A DNA stretch of 6,909 nt from CAYVTD01 sp964454445 (lineage in GTDB: Bacteria; Bacteroidota; Ignavibacteria; Kapaibacteriales; UBA2268): contig CAYVTD010000074.1 in assembly GCA_964454445.1 (NCBI GenBank), forward strand, positions 1-6,909, given 5' to 3'. A program made the translations under genes and the position numbers. Numbering within the stretch: position 1 is the first letter of the stretch; every line of letters begins with the position of its first letter. Below the pieces are notes generated by a model that was given only the letters and a program-made list of their open reading frames with translations, had not been told where the DNA came from and ran no database searches. Positions 6,909 to 6,909 of this stretch are shown here, in pieces.

Positions 6909-6909
6909 C

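Overview
The window is AT-rich DNA from a Gram-negative bacterium, most likely of the Bacteroidota/Chlorobi (FCB) group. Three observations support this. The promoter in front of the small acidic gene matches the Bacteroidota consensus exactly (TTTG, 19-base spacer, TAnnTTTG), and a near-identical one precedes rpsD. The genes encode outer-membrane proteins (a TolC-type channel and an Omp85 barrel), so the cell has two membranes. A domain otherwise familiar from the C-terminal part of the large DUF2723 proteins of Bacteroidota is also present. The sequence alone does not allow a closer taxonomic call; a deep branch such as Ignavibacteria or Kapabacteria is possible, since the S4 protein is not of the ordinary Bacteroidota type.

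Layout. The left half (1-3556) is read leftwards: a TPR/DUF2723-C-like exported protein (3556 to 1664), a TolC-family outer-membrane protein (1563 to 220), and the N-terminal 52 codons of a small Cys-pair (zinc-ribbon-like) protein that runs off the left edge (156 to 1). Gaps of 100 and 63 bases with no visible terminator make a single transcript plausible. The 149-base divergent gap at 3557-3705 carries two back-to-back promoters, one for this leftward group and one for rpsD.

The right half is read rightwards: rpsD (3706-4308), a strong intrinsic terminator (4331-4364), a long AT-rich gap with a perfect promoter, a DUF2795 acidic small protein with an unusually strong Shine-Dalgarno (4559-4798), and an Omp85 (BamA/TamA-like) gene (4878-6830). 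The Omp85 gene probably shares the DUF2795 transcript.

Most of the window concerns the cell envelope: a TolC channel, an Omp85 assembly factor and an exported TPR protein. The ribosomal protein gene stands alone, away from the usual alpha operon. Three points deserve a second look. The Omp85 gene is cut by a TAG directly inside its conserved barrel motif, with recognisable coding sequence continuing after the stop. The 630-residue protein looks like the soluble half of a DUF2723 protein without its membrane half. S4 is a Cys-free variant, resembling the actinobacterial zinc-independent form, in an isolated locus. I did not find a mobile element, CRISPR array, tRNA or rRNA, and nothing here clearly amounts to a new biological system.
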